64,000 bases of DNA from the NCBI RefSeq assembly GCF_029784135.1, contig NC_073746.1, forward strand, positions 249,683,494 through 249,747,493, given 5' to 3'. Below, one piece after another: positions 1 to 11,854 of this stretch. The translations under genes were made by a program, and so were the position numbers. The notes below the pieces were generated by a model. It saw only the letters and a program-made list of their open reading frames with translations, made no database searches and was not told the origin of the DNA. Within the stretch, counting starts at the first letter, position 1; each line of letters opens with the position of its first letter. This DNA comes from Toxorhynchites rutilus septentrionalis. Taxonomy: Eukaryota; Arthropoda; Insecta; Diptera; Culicidae.

Positions 1-574
1 TTCAGAAAATATCATTCTTCCTTTTTAATTCACAATCATTCCAGTTCATTGAGGTTGAACTTTTCTCCGCCACTGAAGCCATCCTGAAAAATTTAAAAAT
101 ACTAGAAATGTTTCTTGACTTGTGAATTTTTTGAAGACGATTTTGTAATCTGCCGTTCTACGCATAGTTATCCCATGTTCCAAAATCAGCAACTGAGAAA
201 AACGCAATCAAAGTTTTCTAGCACATTTGTCCACCAGCAGCTTTGAGCATTTCAATTTAGCAATACACTGGGTTTTTTATAAGCAGTAAACTATTGTTTA
301 ATGAAATGTGTACAGATCCCCTCTTTTGAATCAAACAATCTTGGTTACGGGCTTAAAAATTCATGATGGGACAGTTATGCCTAGAAAATCAACATGGGAC
401 AATTGAATTGATGTTATTTTTTGAAATATTGGGAACAAACAATAAGTTTTGTGTTTTTCCGAAAGATTATGCACAGAAACTTCGTTTTATGAAGAAGGGT
501 GTGATCTCCAACACCTTTGCAGAATATAAATCTCGTTGTTATTAGGCATTCGCCAGCAAGGTGCACACGTGTTC

Positions 575-895
575 TATTAGACTCTTTTTTGACGTAGGAC
601 TACGTCTTACATTAAGGGGGCCAAATCAGAAAACAGGTCACGTTTTTAAGAAATAAAGTTAACGTTAATAAATATTTTTGCTGCGAACGGATTTTAACGA
701 TTTGCATACCAATCGAATCAGAATCTTTCTAAGATTTGTTTGATATGCTATACATTACAATCCCATAGTCTGTATATGGTTTAAATTGATGAACATTGGA
801 AGCATTCCCATTTCCCCATACATTTGTTCTGTCCATTTGTGTGCTTCCCCGAACAGAGCTGTCAATAACGAGCAACTTATGCAGCCGCTAGAATA
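575..895 (+). repeat. Dispersed repeat, copy 1 (palindrome-headed family)
   Basis: Starts at the 16-bp palindrome GACGTAGGACTACGTC (591-606). It is clearly similar to 11855-12110 in the same orientation and to the reverse complement of 14330-14525. Shared landmarks are GGTCACGTTTTTA near the start, GATTTGTTTGATATGC in the middle and CTGTCAATAACGAGCAACT near the end. No coding potential is evident. It is probably one end of a DNA-type element family whose palindromic terminus recurs through the window. Confidence 0.65.
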
Positions 896-1413
896 AAAAC
901 AGTCGGAGACGAATGAATCGTTGGATTTAAAGTTTCCGTAAATAGAGGAAAAGAAGAAGTAGAAGAATAGAAACAACGAAGGGGGATAGCGAGAAGAGAA
1001 TATTTGGGAAGTAAGCTGTTGCTAGCGTATAAGTATTGCATCTCCTCTGAAGAAAATTCTCAGAATCTTTCTGTGCCCGAAACAACAAGGATCAGCTTAT
1101 TCTGCTCGTTTTGTGTTTTATGTTTCCCCTCGAGCTGTGAACGCAAGCGAATATTTCACTTGAAATTTATCGCTGCAACTGTGTGCATCTGATAGATGCT
1201 TGTTGAATGGCGATGCACGGAAGATGCCTCTCGTTAAATGATGTTAAATAAAGTACAATGCGTGCATTGATATAAAGAAACAAATGGCGACATATGACCA
1301 ATTAGTGTATTGTTCTCGCAAAGGCAAGAAAGAATCTCTCCCCGGAACTTTTTACTAAAGAGATAACTCAACTTTCGACGAATTCGCAAATAACAAATTA
1401 AAAAAAAAAGATT

Positions 1414-1428
1414 GCGTAGTCCTACGTC
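1414..1428. repeat. Palindromic terminus (second in the 150-2099 element)
   Basis: GCGTAGTCCTACGTC is the inward partner of the palindrome at 591-606; together they bound an 838-bp segment inside the larger transposon. The T-rich side lies outside and the A/G-rich side inside, as at the other paired sites. Confidence 0.45.
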
Positions 1429-1593
1429 CTTAGCGGTCGAGCCTCGGATACAATATTTTGAATTTTTTTATTTGATTGAGAATTAGTTCGTTCTTCCGAA
1501 CCAGAAATGAGTGCATTAGATTAGGCATTGAAACATCGTTTGATGAAGACAAATGAAAATTGTCAAAAATTAACATGGGATAACTATGCGTAG

Positions 1594-2079
1594 GGGGTCT
1601 CCTTAGCCACATTGGTTGCGCGTTCACTTAGTAAGCGATCGATCGTGAGTTCAAAACTCAGGGCCCTCATTGACCATCTTTGTGTTGTTACAGAATAGCT
1701 ACGTCCACGCAACAATCATCAGCGATGGAGATCGATCCACGGTCGAAACAAGATCGATTCATCCATACAACTGCTCTGCTCTGCAAGACACATCGGGCTG
1801 TTGTTCTATAAATAACTCAACAATGATCATATCAACTGTCTCCTCTGTCCGGTGGTCTAACTGGATAATGGAAGAACAGAAAGAATACTCTTACGCCTAA
1901 ATGGCTACTGTGTAAATGTACCATATGCAATGGTATAGAAGGAATACTGGCGAATGGCAACTGTGTAATGTGCTAGAATTACAGGTATGATAACCATGTG
2001 ACATGTACACGTTTTAAATTCGGCTCTGTTACAGCTAAAATACTAATGAGCCTAAAATAAATAAATGGGATAAAAAAAA
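1594..2079 (+). mobile_element. tRNA-derived SINE, full length, with 12-bp TSD
   Basis: A 12-bp target duplication AACTATGCGTAG flanks the element (1582-1593 and 2080-2091). The head has a degenerate box A (TTAGCCACATTGG, from about 1612) and a box-B-like GAGTTCAAAACTC (about 1648-1660). The tail is GGGATAAAAAAAAA. The 3' region contains TTCGGCTC and TGAGCC (GGCTC 2022-2026, GAGCC 2048-2052), which can pair as a hairpin and match the 3' end of the LINE at 42342-46904. A second, 5'-truncated copy lies at 35425-35700 on the minus strand. It would be transcribed by RNA polymerase III and moved by LINE enzymes (family knowledge). It interrupts the right TIR of the 150-2099 transposon, so it is younger than that element. 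Confidence 0.85.
2022..2052 (+). promoter_or_regulatory. SINE 3'-tail hairpin shared with the LINE
   Basis: GGCTC and GAGCC are separated by about 21 nt and followed by an A-rich tail. The same layout is present at 46844-46871 in the I-superfamily LINE. In stringent-type LINEs the reverse transcriptase recognises such a 3' hairpin; here that role is inferred. Confidence 0.55.
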
Positions 2080-2207
2080 AACTATGCGTAGAACGGCAGT
2101 AATCCTAATTGAAATTTATATTTTTTTCCTTATTCAATTCGGTTCAAATGACGCATACCAGTTGCTATTTCACATGAGTTAATGTTTGCTTTCGTATATT
2201 TTTGAAA

Positions 2208-3060
2208 CTGCCTCGTGGAAAACAGTTGACTGTAGAAGAAATAGCGAAAATTTTGATTTATCGTAAAATACGCCTCAGCAACATTTAAATCGCCAAGAAA
2301 ATCAATCATTCACTGACCGTTATTAACAATTTTGAGAAACTTGATGATAACTATGGCAAAAATCTTAGCTCTAGCCGAAGAGCTGTCATCTCAAAACGGG
2401 ATCGTAGAGAAATTCTTCGAAAAGCAACCGGTCAGAAGAATTCATTATGAAATACAGGTCGAACTAAAGCTTCCCATAACTGCACTACGTGTAGGTTAGA
2501 TTGTGCAGGACAGTGAGTTTGCTGTTTGGAGGAAAATATAACCAAAACCTCGTTTGACCGAACATCATAAAATGATTAGAGAAGGATTTACTCGAAAACA
2601 TGTCTCGTTTGGTACAAAATGGCAATCCGTTATTTTTAGTGGTGAGAAGAAATTTAATTTGGGCAGTCCAGATGGGTTTCAAAATTATTGGCATGATTTG
2701 TGTAATCGTGTGTCGTCGGAATTTCGGAGGATCGTTTATGGTTTAGAGTGCATTTTCCTATGCCGGTAACCTACCAAGTTTTTGTTTCATACAAAATAAA
2801 CTCAAAATGTTACACAGACATGCTGAAAGAGGCTCTAATTGTTGCTGCAGGAGAGCCTGTTTGTGAAAATTTTATTTTTCAGCAAGACAATGCTTCAGTC
2901 CACGCATCCAAGCACACTAGGCAATTGTTATCCGATCACAATATAGTTGTTTTGGATTGGCCTGCTATCTTACAGGATCTCACTCCGATTGAGATCCTTT
3001 GGGAAATGTTGTCCCGAAACGTTTTTCGCAAGGGACGTCAATTTCAGAATGTCTCACAAT
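2208..3060 (+). pseudogene. Tc1-like transposase (DD34E), decayed
   Basis: Translation in shifting frames reads as a Tc1-family transposase. The N-terminal part begins with PRGKQLTVEE and runs through an HTH-like region (IAKKINHS..TVI) to KNLSSSRRAVISKRDRREIL. The catalytic core follows with [12 protein letters not shown], where the first Asp of the usual SDEKKF is Gly. The second Asp is in FQQDNASVH and the Glu in LTPIEILWE. I count 34 residues between that second Asp and Glu, the DD34E spacing of Tc1. In-frame stops (for example just after position 2285 and before 2450) and at least two frameshifts show it is dead. The start is CTG where an ATG is expected. Terminal repeats were not located. 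It lies directly downstream of the SINE-bearing transposon but is not part of it. Confidence 0.8.
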
Positions 3061-6000
3061 AGTAACACTCTAAAATCAAAAACATTGAATTAACTAATGA
3101 AATATTTAAAAAAAAACCGATGCCTATATATATTTTTCTACCACTGTATGGGCTTCCAGGTTTTTTGATGGGATCGATCAATTCGACGAGCAATTTCTCT
3201 CATTCAAACTTTTTACCTGAGTACTTTTTCTTAGGAATTTTCCTAACTTATTACAGAAAAAAAAAACATAAAACGATGAAACAGATGAGCGATCTTATAC
3301 TAAATGAACTTTGCAAGAAAGCAAAAAAAAAAACAAAGTTATAACACAAATTCAAAGCAGAAATATTTTGGTTGCGCTTGATGTTTCTTCGTTATATTGT
3401 TGGACAGTAAGACGAATCTCATAACTATAAAATTCAACTGTTTATCCACTGACGCACGTAGTAATTTGGCTCCATTATTGCATTAAGAACATTACGTTGC
3501 TATTTTATTATGCGCGATAACGAACACGTATTCAGATGGTTTTAAAGTGACAATTTTATATTATCATATTTCCATTTCAATCCAAAAGATTAAATTGAGT
3601 TTCGAGTCCGTGCATTTATTGATAGATTTTGCTAGAAAATTGTTCGTGTGGAAAAGGTAGTAGACAACCTTTTCTACAACACAAAATTTGAAAACACGTG
3701 CTCATATCTACCTCAATCGGTGCTTAGCGCTAAATACGCATTCGCTCGACTCATCGAACAAACCGGCAGAGGTTTGACGGCGTCATTTCATCGGAAGCCT
3801 ACTGACCCATTGACAGCTTCGATTGGAATGATGACGCGCGTAGGTTTATGTTGATTGACTTGTTCTTTGCCTCCCCTTTCGAGTTCCCGTGTCTACAGCA
3901 GCCAAAGTCAGCATTACAACGCTTCTGGATATGTTTCCTCTTTGCGGTTACCTGGACGTGTCTTGCGGGTAGTGATTCGCCGATGCTGGACTCGTTCGCT
4001 TTAATGATCGATCTTCGCTTTATTGGAATAGTTTCTCGTTTTCCAATCAAGGTACAAATCATACGCAATAAAATTGTAGTTCGAGGAGAACGATAGTTTC
4101 TTTTCTTTCCGCGCCACGGACGCCGACTTTGTGCTCACTTGGCGGGTTCATTCGGATATATTCCTTCGATGTTATCCGCCACCGCTCGTCACTCGCTTTA
4201 ACGAAACCTGCCAATTTCGCAATCGCAATCACTAGTCGAGGACTTTCACGTCAACAATGTATTGAAACGCACTTATTACCTGTACCCTATCGCAATCCAA
4301 AGATCTCAGCAAAGATTAGCTAAGATTCACGGTATTGCGCCACATAACCACACCCGAATTCCTGTCGGGCCAAGTCGTGCCATCATCACCAGGTGGCTCG
4401 TGTTTTTGTTTTTTGCAAAACTTTCACTTTCTTTCCGTGTGGAACCTCGAAGAAGATGAAATAAGCCGCGCAACGTTTCACGCAGGAATGCAGTCCTGAG
4501 AATTTGCGCAGATATTTCACTGACCCGAGTGTGATTTATACGCGGTGGTCCAAAAGAGATGAAAATACGATTGTATAATCTGAATAACCTGAAAATGGGA
4601 GGTAACCTGGTACCGGGGCTGCTTCGCAGTGATTCCATTTTGGTGATCAATTGTGATCAATTGGACAACAAGGGGAAGCGGAACCGAATGAGTAGGGAAC
4701 CTTAAGCACTTGTATTGAAGAGGACGTTGTGGATAATTATTTCTGAATGACTTAAGCCAACCAACATTCCAGCTATGAGTGTGACGGAATGTTCACTTCA
4801 AATTTGGGGGCCAAATGTGTTTTTTTGCTTCCACTGTTGTCTGCCGCTCGGACAACCCATTACCCGAAAACAGGAACAAAAACAGTACTTGGAAACAATT
4901 ATTTCATCACCAAGGCTAATTGATTTTATTGAAATTTCAGCTACGCATTCGAAACGTACCTGTTTATTACATCTTTGCCGCCTTTTAACATACAGCTTGT
5001 CAGCTGGAAAAAAAGTCTAATAAATTGATTGCTTGATACCTTGGTGTAGGCTCACATCTCACATCTCACATCGCTTCGATAATAGCTGAAAATGGGTCAA
5101 ATCAGCACTTTTCCCCTACTCGTCGTTCTTTGTCGGTCTCCGGATCTCCCATCGGAAAGGTTCACTCGCGGAGGTAAGGCAACCAGTCAAGATCCAACGG
5201 GAGTGATAGATTATATCGCTTCCTGCCGTTGAATCAATCAATCACTGGCCGTTTTATTAGAGGGCCATTTTGCCGCAGCAGTATGTTTTATGTGTCGATT
5301 CTACTCCGTCTACTCCTACTCCTAGAAGATGCTTCTCTCCTAATACACCGGTGAAACTGATGCTCCAACGCAAAGGGAGCTTTTCTTATGTGGTTTTCCG
5401 TTCGTTTCACGCCATCCAAAGCTAATGGTGTTGAAAATCGCTCGCGTTACTTATTTTCATTAATAGTTTCCTTTACTTGGCGCTCGGCGTTGAGTTGGTT
5501 TTGTCTGGGCTTAATCGCTCCGTAACCACGAATGGTTTTTGTTAGTAAATAAAAACGAATGCGAACGAAAGTGAGACGATTCGGTTAGATTGCGGTCCAC
5601 CAAAGCCCACCAGTCTAGCGGGCGGCGGTAAACCTGTGAAACAGTCGTTCTATTTCCAAACGTAAGCAACTGCTCTGTGACCATAGTGGACCATTGAGGG
5701 AAAAATTGGAACACTCAAAATGGACCCATTTAAACGGTTTGCAACATTACTCTGAGAACCGTTCGTGATCTTAATTCGTGACTGGAGCCATTTTTTTCGA
5801 GGCCCCAACGGACTTCAATTAGATCTGCCAGATGTCCCATTGATCTAGAGAGAGATCAAAACGGAACACTCGTTCGTCACGGTCGCTTTTGCTGCTACTG
5901 CCAAATGACAATTAATGCGTGGAAATATCATAATTGGCAGACACTTCGACGTAATGTCGAGAGTAGATTTTAGACTGACGGGCAATTGTAGGTATTTCAA

Positions 6001-6247
6001 TTCTCTAATTGTCGATTTTCTCAACTCGAAATTTAAACAAAAGGTGATTATGCTCAGTTGCCCAATATGCATTACGAACTGCTCTTGGCCATTTGGGATG
6101 CTTAGAGTACAAGAACATCATAAAGAAACATGTTCAACATTTTGTTTTACTACTTTCTGCTCAAAATTGCTTCGAAAATATTTGGCTGTTATCACACAGA
6201 AGCTTCCTGCTTTTCATATAGATGTTTAAAAACTACAAAGTGACAAT
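3061..6247. other. Unassigned intergenic or intronic DNA
   Basis: No gene or known repeat was recognised over about 3.2 kb. 3100-3600 is AT-rich. 3650-5720 is relatively GC-rich with several short overlapping frames (for example 3648-3854 plus, 4327-4650 minus, 5511-5714 minus), none with recognisable motifs. Such composition could reflect a host gene's regulatory or untranslated DNA, but nothing in the sequence proves that. Confidence 0.3.
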
Positions 6248-6480
6248 ACCAGGTGTAACCGAAATTTTTGCATTTAAAACACACGTTTATTGTTCTCGAA
6301 CGGTTCAAAATATTTTACTCAAAGTAATGGCCATTGAAAGCTGCACATTTTCCCATCTGTCAAGCAACTCATGAATGTCTCGCCAAAAAATCTTTGTTTT
6401 TTTAGCAGAACCATTCATCGAGTCATTTTCGCACAATTTTCATGAAAATTGAAATGCTGCTGAGCGAGAGCGTCTTCTAT
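6248..6480 (-). pseudogene. mariner-type transposase C-terminal relic
   Basis: Read on the minus strand, the segment resembles the end of a mariner transposase: SIEDALAQQHF, then FWRDIHELLDRWE. It ends in NGHYFE and a stop after a one-base shift in the WEKC region. The last codons fall near 6310, followed by a 3' end with CCAGGTGTAACC (read on plus) preceded by TA at about 6246-6247, the expected mariner insertion dinucleotide. The upstream part of the gene is missing; the 1.8 kb long-TIR element starts almost immediately beyond it at 6498. One frameshift and one in-frame stop make it non-functional. Confidence 0.6.
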
Positions 6481-6497
6481 CGATGGAAACATATGAC

Positions 6498-8284
6498 CCA
6501 TTCCAGCGTGACGTGACAACGGTTTGACTCACTAAAAACAGGTTTTTTTCTCGTTTTCATGTATACATCACACGATTTCCAAATGGTAAACGATTTAAAA
6601 GTGAATTTGAGAAAATTTCCTACAATAATCTTCAGTTGGAGAATATTTTGCAGTTGAATTCGCTTGTTGCCAGCCCAATACTTTTGTCACGTGACAACAC
6701 CTGTCTTTTTGCTGATTCCGACTTTTGAACATTAATGTTGCATTTTCAGTTCCGTTTCAATACATACAAATAAACTTTGTTCTATGATTTGGCAATGAAA
6801 GATGAACGAAGATTCCTGTATAGTCAGTTTTTCAAGAAACTCGCAAGAACATGCATTTTGACGGCATGCATTATGTGACGTGACAACGCGCTCTGTGCGA
6901 ATAAACAGTCTCCACGAAGCGTTGTCACGTCACACAATCAATAAGTTGTATTAAATAAGATTTTCACCGTATTGTAGTAAGCGATATACTATTTTTTATT
7001 TTTTTTTTATTACTCTGAATACTTCTTACTTTCCTCTGAGATCTCCCCTTGCCCTTGCAAAAGTCCATTCTATAGGGGAAAGTGGTCTTAACGCAACCGT
7101 GCTTCCTACTGAATTTTCAATGGTGTCATAACGCTGACAATTTGATAACATGGGGAATTCTCTTCATTCTAGCGTTTTAGCGCCATTTCACGTTTTCATT
7201 CCTCCAAAGTCAGAGAAGAAATATATTCGACCTGTGTGCAAAATGAGTTCTATGTTCTTTTAGTTTGTGAAACATTGCGAAACAAGGCAATTTTAATTGT
7301 TTATGGTATGTTCATAAAAAAAAGTTATATAATTTGAATCTACTAGTTACCTGTAATACACGGTATGTCTTTATTTGGGAAAAGTCGGGGTGGTCCAAAA
7401 CCGACCTCCAGTTTTTATATCGTGATTGTTTAACACGTTCACTCTGGCGCTTGCCATCAATGGATAGCACAATCCTGGTTCATCGAGTGGCGTTCACTAC
7501 ACTTTTGATAAACTCACAAACCTGTGCAAGGGCGTTTATGTTTGCGTATTGAAGATGACTTTGACTTTGACGTTGACTTCGATCGTTGATCGTTAATCGT
7601 TGATGTTTGCGTGTACATTTGTATGTACACTTTCTTTGTATAACCCCACACACGTCGCTCTAAGATTAGGTTCTTCCCACTCAAACATTATCTCCCTCTT
7701 ACTTAAATCCTATCTCTCACTATCAAACATTATTCTTTTTTTATTACTCTTCGTGCACCCATGGTTATATGCCAACATTACCATTCACGATCGTATTCAC
7801 GTTTTTAACGAACCGGAAGTCAACATCCTCGATTTTAAAATGGTATCGGAATACGACATTCGACTTCCGCTGGTAAGCCCATATCTTATGGGTTTTCCAT
7901 ATTTTTTTAGCATTCAATAATACCATCAGCAAACCGGAAGTTGAAATAACATTATATTTTACATTATGGAATCTACGTTCATATATTGTTGATAAAACAT
8001 AGGAGAAATATCATTTGTATGTTTTGAAACGAAACTGTAATTAATGAAATTAATCATTAATGTTCAACAGTCCGAAACACCAAAAAGTCAGGTGTTGCCA
8101 CGTCACAAAAGTATTTGACTGACAACAAGCCAACCTAAATATAAAATATTCTACAACTGATGATTTTTGTTGGAAATTTTCTTAATTTTACTATAACATC
8201 GTTTAATTTTGTGTGCTTTATTCGTGAAAACGCAAAAAAAGAGTTTGTAGTGAGTCAAAATGTTGTTACGTCACACTGGAATGG
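6498..8284. mobile_element. 1.8-kb element with about 200-bp imperfect terminal inverted repeats
   Basis: Left arm 6498-6703 and right arm 8089-8284 are inverted copies, beginning CCATTCCAG and ending near CAACACCTG. They share further blocks (TTTGACTCACTA, CAGTTG.AGAATATTTT, CTTTTGTNACGTG). The motif GTGACGTGACAAC recurs near both termini (6508, about 6686, 8092, 8266) and as a perfect 16-bp inverted pair at 6874-6889 and 6919-6934. No transposase frame is present in the interior; 7334-7920 holds only unrecognised short frames and a TTGA/TCGT-rich simple stretch near 7555-7600. No convincing target duplication was seen. It is best described as a long-TIR, non-autonomous DNA element of unknown superfamily. 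Confidence 0.75.
6874..6934. repeat. Perfect 16-bp inverted pair of the GTGACGTGACAAC motif
   Basis: TGTGACGTGACAACGC at 6874-6889 is repeated exactly inverted at 6919-6934 with a 29-nt spacer. The same core lies in both terminal repeats of the surrounding element, suggesting internal copies of a protein-binding site or the ends of a former nested element. Confidence 0.7.
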
Positions 8285-8552
8285 ATTGCAACCGTTCTAT
8301 ATTATTCAGTGCTAATAAACAAAATAGTCCTCATTTTTTCCAACAGCTTTCATTAGTTCTTCATTACAATCCAGTCATTGGTATTAGCAATAGAACAGTT
8401 TTTCGAGTCTTCAAAAATAAAAAAATTTACCTTTAACGACGTCATTTCAAATCTTACACCGAAAATTAATTTTTAGCACATGTTTTGACATCCCGATTTA
8501 TTACATTATATGAGCCCAAAAATAACAGGAAATGCGCTATTCCCCTATAGTG

Positions 8553-9151
8553 GTATATCATTTGTATAATAAATATCTATAAGAGTATATAAGCAATATG
8601 AGCGAGCGAAACAAGTGACACATTGCAAATAAGCATGTATTAAACACTCTCTTAGAAAACAGCACCAGTACACCCAAACTAGCGTTGACTGAAAACATCT
8701 CATCTTTGGCAGAAAAATTCCATTTTTGTGCTGGAGGGTCAAATGCGCAAATAATGAGCTGTTTTAAAAGCTTAAAAATGCTTTGTATATATGCGAGCAG
8801 ACATCTCTCTCTCTGTTTTCTTTTCTCATTTCATTTGGAATTGTGTCAAAAAAAGTCCCTTCGACGTCAATGGGGATCGAACCAAGACCGGCTGGAATGC
8901 AAAGATATTTCACACGACCACGCTATCTATATAGCTGCCAGTGCTGTTATAAAAAAGCGTGATAATATTACACCTCATCATAACATGAAGTTTGAAAGTG
9001 TTTTCTAAGAGGATAAAGAAGAACATGAACGAGAATATATCCGTGTATTTGGCAAACTATATGAAAAACTTTCATATGCTTTCATTTAAATATGTCTCCT
9101 GTTTCGCTCCCTCATATTGGCTCTAGCATATATATTATACAAATGATATAC
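8553..9151. mobile_element. MITE-like element with about 110-bp imperfect TIRs, containing a SINE
   Basis: GTATATCATTTGTATAATA at 8553 is matched inverted at 9132-9151. The arms stay alignable inward through CAATATGAGCGAGCGAAACA to CTCTTAGAAAACA (8650-8663, inverted near 9000-9012). The interior holds a minus-strand SINE (8655-8955). No coding region or clear target duplication was found. Confidence 0.6.
8655..8955 (-). mobile_element. SINE-like repeat, copy 1 (minus)
   Basis: On the minus strand the head carries a box-A-like TAGCGTGGTCG and box B GGTTCGATCCC (plus 8873-8883). The body then runs to AGTTTGGGTGTACTGGTGCTG at its far end. Copy 2 at 9235-9533 in the opposite orientation shares box B, the AATGAGATG-type body and the GCTAGTTTGGGTGTA end. 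The two together form an inverted pair. Confidence 0.6.
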
Positions 9152-9234
9152 ATGTATTGGGAAGTAGAACATTTGTTGTTATTTTTCAGCTCATTTAATG
9201 TAATAAATCGGGATGCCATAACATGTGCCAAAAT

Positions 9235-9533
9235 TAACTTTGGTTGTAGCTATGTGGATATCGTAGTCGTGTAAAATAGCCTTGCGTTCTAGACGGCCTT
9301 GGTTCGATCTCCGTTTGGACTTTTTTTTGGGTACAATCCCAAAAGAAATGAAAAAAGAAAAAAGAAGGAGATGTCTGTTCCCATACAAACAAACATTTTA
9401 AAGCTTCTTAGACAGATGCTTTTGTTTGGTCATTTCATCCTTTTCAGCACACGAAAATGCATTTTTTTTCTGCCGAAAATGAAATGTTTTCTGTCAATGC
9501 TAGTTTGGGTGTAGCAGTGGTGAAATACAATTT
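9235..9533 (+). mobile_element. SINE-like repeat, copy 2 (plus)
   Basis: Box B GGTTCGATCTC is at 9301-9311, with a degenerate box A (TATCGTAGTCG) about 40 nt upstream. The 3' part, with CTGCCGAAAATGAAATG and GCTAGTTTGGGTGTA, matches copy 1 inverted. No functional tRNA could fold from the head because the acceptor-stem partner is absent. Confidence 0.6.
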
Positions 9534-9581
9534 GAGCCGTTGTTAGGTACTCTAATCTAAAAACAGCAGATAGGTACTACG

Positions 9582-9836
9582 TGCACCCGTGGCCGAGTAA
9601 TTAGCGTCACACATTATCATGCCGAGTGTTCGGGTTCGATTCCCGTTCTGGTCGGGGGATTTTTCGTCAAAAAAAATTCCTTCGACTTGCACTGTGGTCA
9701 GAGCTTGCCCCTCGGAATACATTCAAGGCGTGTTATTTGGCTAAAGAAATCTCAACTAAGTATTACTAAATGACGCTAGTTAATGCATACGATGAGACGA
9801 CAAAAGTTCCACAGGGAACATGAACGCCATTCAAGA
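9582..9836 (+). mobile_element. tRNA-derived SINE with TSD GGTACTACG
   Basis: Target duplication GGTACTACG flanks the element (9573-9581 and 9838-9846; one more base may belong). Box A TGGCCGAGTAA is at 9590-9600 and a perfect box B GGTTCGATTCC at 9633-9643, giving an internal RNA polymerase III promoter. The 3' end has GTTCCACAGGGAAC followed by CCATTCAAGAAG. A 3' fragment of the same family lies at 51150-51190 with an AAGAAGAAG tail. The layout resembles the abundant tRNA-related SINEs of mosquitoes such as Feilai; identity with a named family is not claimed. Confidence 0.85.
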
Positions 9837-9846
9837 AGGTACTACG

Positions 9847-11850
9847 AAACTGATGTAGAAGGCAGCAAAGCTCGTCGTAGGGGGTCTGGAAGGTCAAAAA
9901 ATTTGTTTTTTTCGTGATTTTGTTTCGATTTTAGGAATAAAATGAAGTCTTCGAATATTTTGATTATCGTTCAAGGCATATATGAAGATGTATTTCCATT
10001 TTTTTTAGTGTACGAATGATGATCGGTCGCAGAACGAATTCCAATTAATATTTTGAAATTTTAGGACAATACTCAAAGCGTTACATAGGGGTTTTTCAAA
10101 ATTCAAAAAATTGTCAAAATGGCGGCCATTTTTGTTAAAAATGAGTTATTTCGTTAAAATCGCTGTTTAGAAGCTCATCAAAAATCGAAAATTTAGATAT
10201 CGAAAAATGGCTAGGATAACGGCTTAAGATAATTCATTTTTACATGCTGAAAAATAATTTCAGCCAAATCGGTCGAGTTGAACCTGGTATATCGATATCA
10301 TCAGCTGACAAAAAATGCTTTCGAGAAAAAACGCGTTTGAAGTCTGGTACCATTGTTTACCATTGTTTTCGAGCTCCTTCCCTGTTAGGAGTTCTGGAGT
10401 TGCGGATGTTGGACTCGGCTGACTTGATCATGATGGTAAACTTGATTTTGAGAAATAAATACATCTTTGCTTGCTTCCGAAATTGAACTGCTTATTCTTT
10501 TGCTATCATGAACCTTATGGTTTGTCTAACTAAATTGAACTAACTTATTGAGTAAGAATCCGGACTATATATATACACTAATTCTTACTCTAGCTTAAAA
10601 TTAAAAGGGAGAGAAAATAACTCAAATAACCGAAACCGCATCGGTTATCTGCCTGCCTATTTGTTACATAAAATTCATCTCATCGTTTCCACCCATCCTT
10701 CACTGATTGCCAGCAAAGGAATCCCTATCTATGTTTTCCTGTTCTTACGCCACCCGCGTGGGATCCTAAATAAACATTTTTGTTTCTTTGTCCTATTCCT
10801 TCTCTGTCCTTCGCGCTCATTCCATGCGCGATAAAGGGCGAGACAATCACCTCTCGAGTGGTCCATACAGCGTTCTCGCCAAAACTTCAAGCTAATTGCC
10901 GGCAACAAATATTTACTTCCATTCCTTCATTTAATGCGCTACCTCTGGCGCGCTTATTTTGGGAGCTATATAGAACAATTGAACACAAGGAAACGAAACA
11001 TGTGGTTTTCTCCTGCTGGCATTATTTTGCTTTTCAAATGTGCGTTGCGCTACAAATTTGATATTTGATTATTTTGATTTATTTTTAGTCCTGCTATCTA
11101 AGCTGGGTCCGTAACAGGGGGCATAAACTTCCCAAAAATTAATAAAAATTTCGACCTTCCAAATAGGGGCCTCCCCTTAAGCATTGGCTTATATAATATG
11201 CTCGGCAGCAATTCTTGATCAAAACAAAACATTTTCAATTAACACTCGCACTCGCACATATGTTGAATAACTCTGTCAGCAATAGACAGCGAAAGGTTTT
11301 CTGGATTTTTTAAATTATTTAACACGTTGAGCCCCGAATTATTCTTGGTGGGCTTTCAATATAACCCGCATCAAGAATGTCTTCATAATATCAGTGTGGG
11401 TCCCAGCTCTCAAGAATATTTATTGTATAGAACGAAAATAGTCATAAATTTGACTAGAAAGTAGTCACATTTTGTAACACATCTGAAAACAAACCATATA
11501 TTTTTTTTAATTTTCTTATTTTGTAACTGTCAGTCCCAGTCAAACAGTGCATTCCTACCAAAAAGCTCAAAGTCGGCCCCTAAGGAACAACGTAGGGCTC
11601 AACGTTTCAAAATTTTAGGTTTATAAACTAATTTGTTTTCCATCCATGATCCTTCCCAATGTATCACGCCTTGCATAGGAGATTTTGCAATCAAAGTACG
11701 TCGATGGATTTACCAAACCAATGTAACCAAACATGCATGACCACTAATATGTTAATAAATTACTGAAAAAATAAACCAAGGGGTCTGGGGGTCAGGAGTC
11801 AAAGATGTTTCATCTTGAGTTCTTATTTGCACTGGGTTCTTCTTTTGATA
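9847..11850. other. Unassigned repeat-like DNA
   Basis: 9850-10400 has the feel of a decayed MITE (runs such as TTTCAAAATTCAAAAAATTG and AAAAATCGAAAATTTAGATATCG), but I could not find its ends. 10700-11060 is more GC-balanced with an unrecognised frame at 10780-11061. Nothing here supports a gene call. Confidence 0.25.
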
Positions 11851-11854
11851 TAGG

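Larger units (their letters stand above)
150..2099. mobile_element. DNA transposon with 30-bp TIRs, TSD TAAT, carrying a nested SINE
   Basis: The left end at 150-179 begins CTGCCGTTCTACGCATAG. The same sequence occurs inverted at the right end, where it is split by a SINE insertion (1573-1593 plus 2092-2099). Both outer edges abut TAAT (146-149 and 2100-2103), read as a 4-bp target duplication. No transposase is visible inside, so the element looks non-autonomous. The interior holds a copy of a dispersed repeat (575-895) and two palindromic sites (591-606 and 1414-1428) that may mark yet another nested element. Superfamily is not certain from a 4-bp TSD. Short translated frames inside (363-545, 1004-1192) show no motif and are not called as genes. 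Confidence 0.7.

Noticed and set aside
3799..4096. Overlapping frames on both strands
   Set aside because: No motif on either strand and no splice or promoter support.
9582..9660. Possible functional tRNA gene
   Set aside because: Boxes A and B are present but acceptor stem complementarity is missing and a SINE body with target duplication follows.
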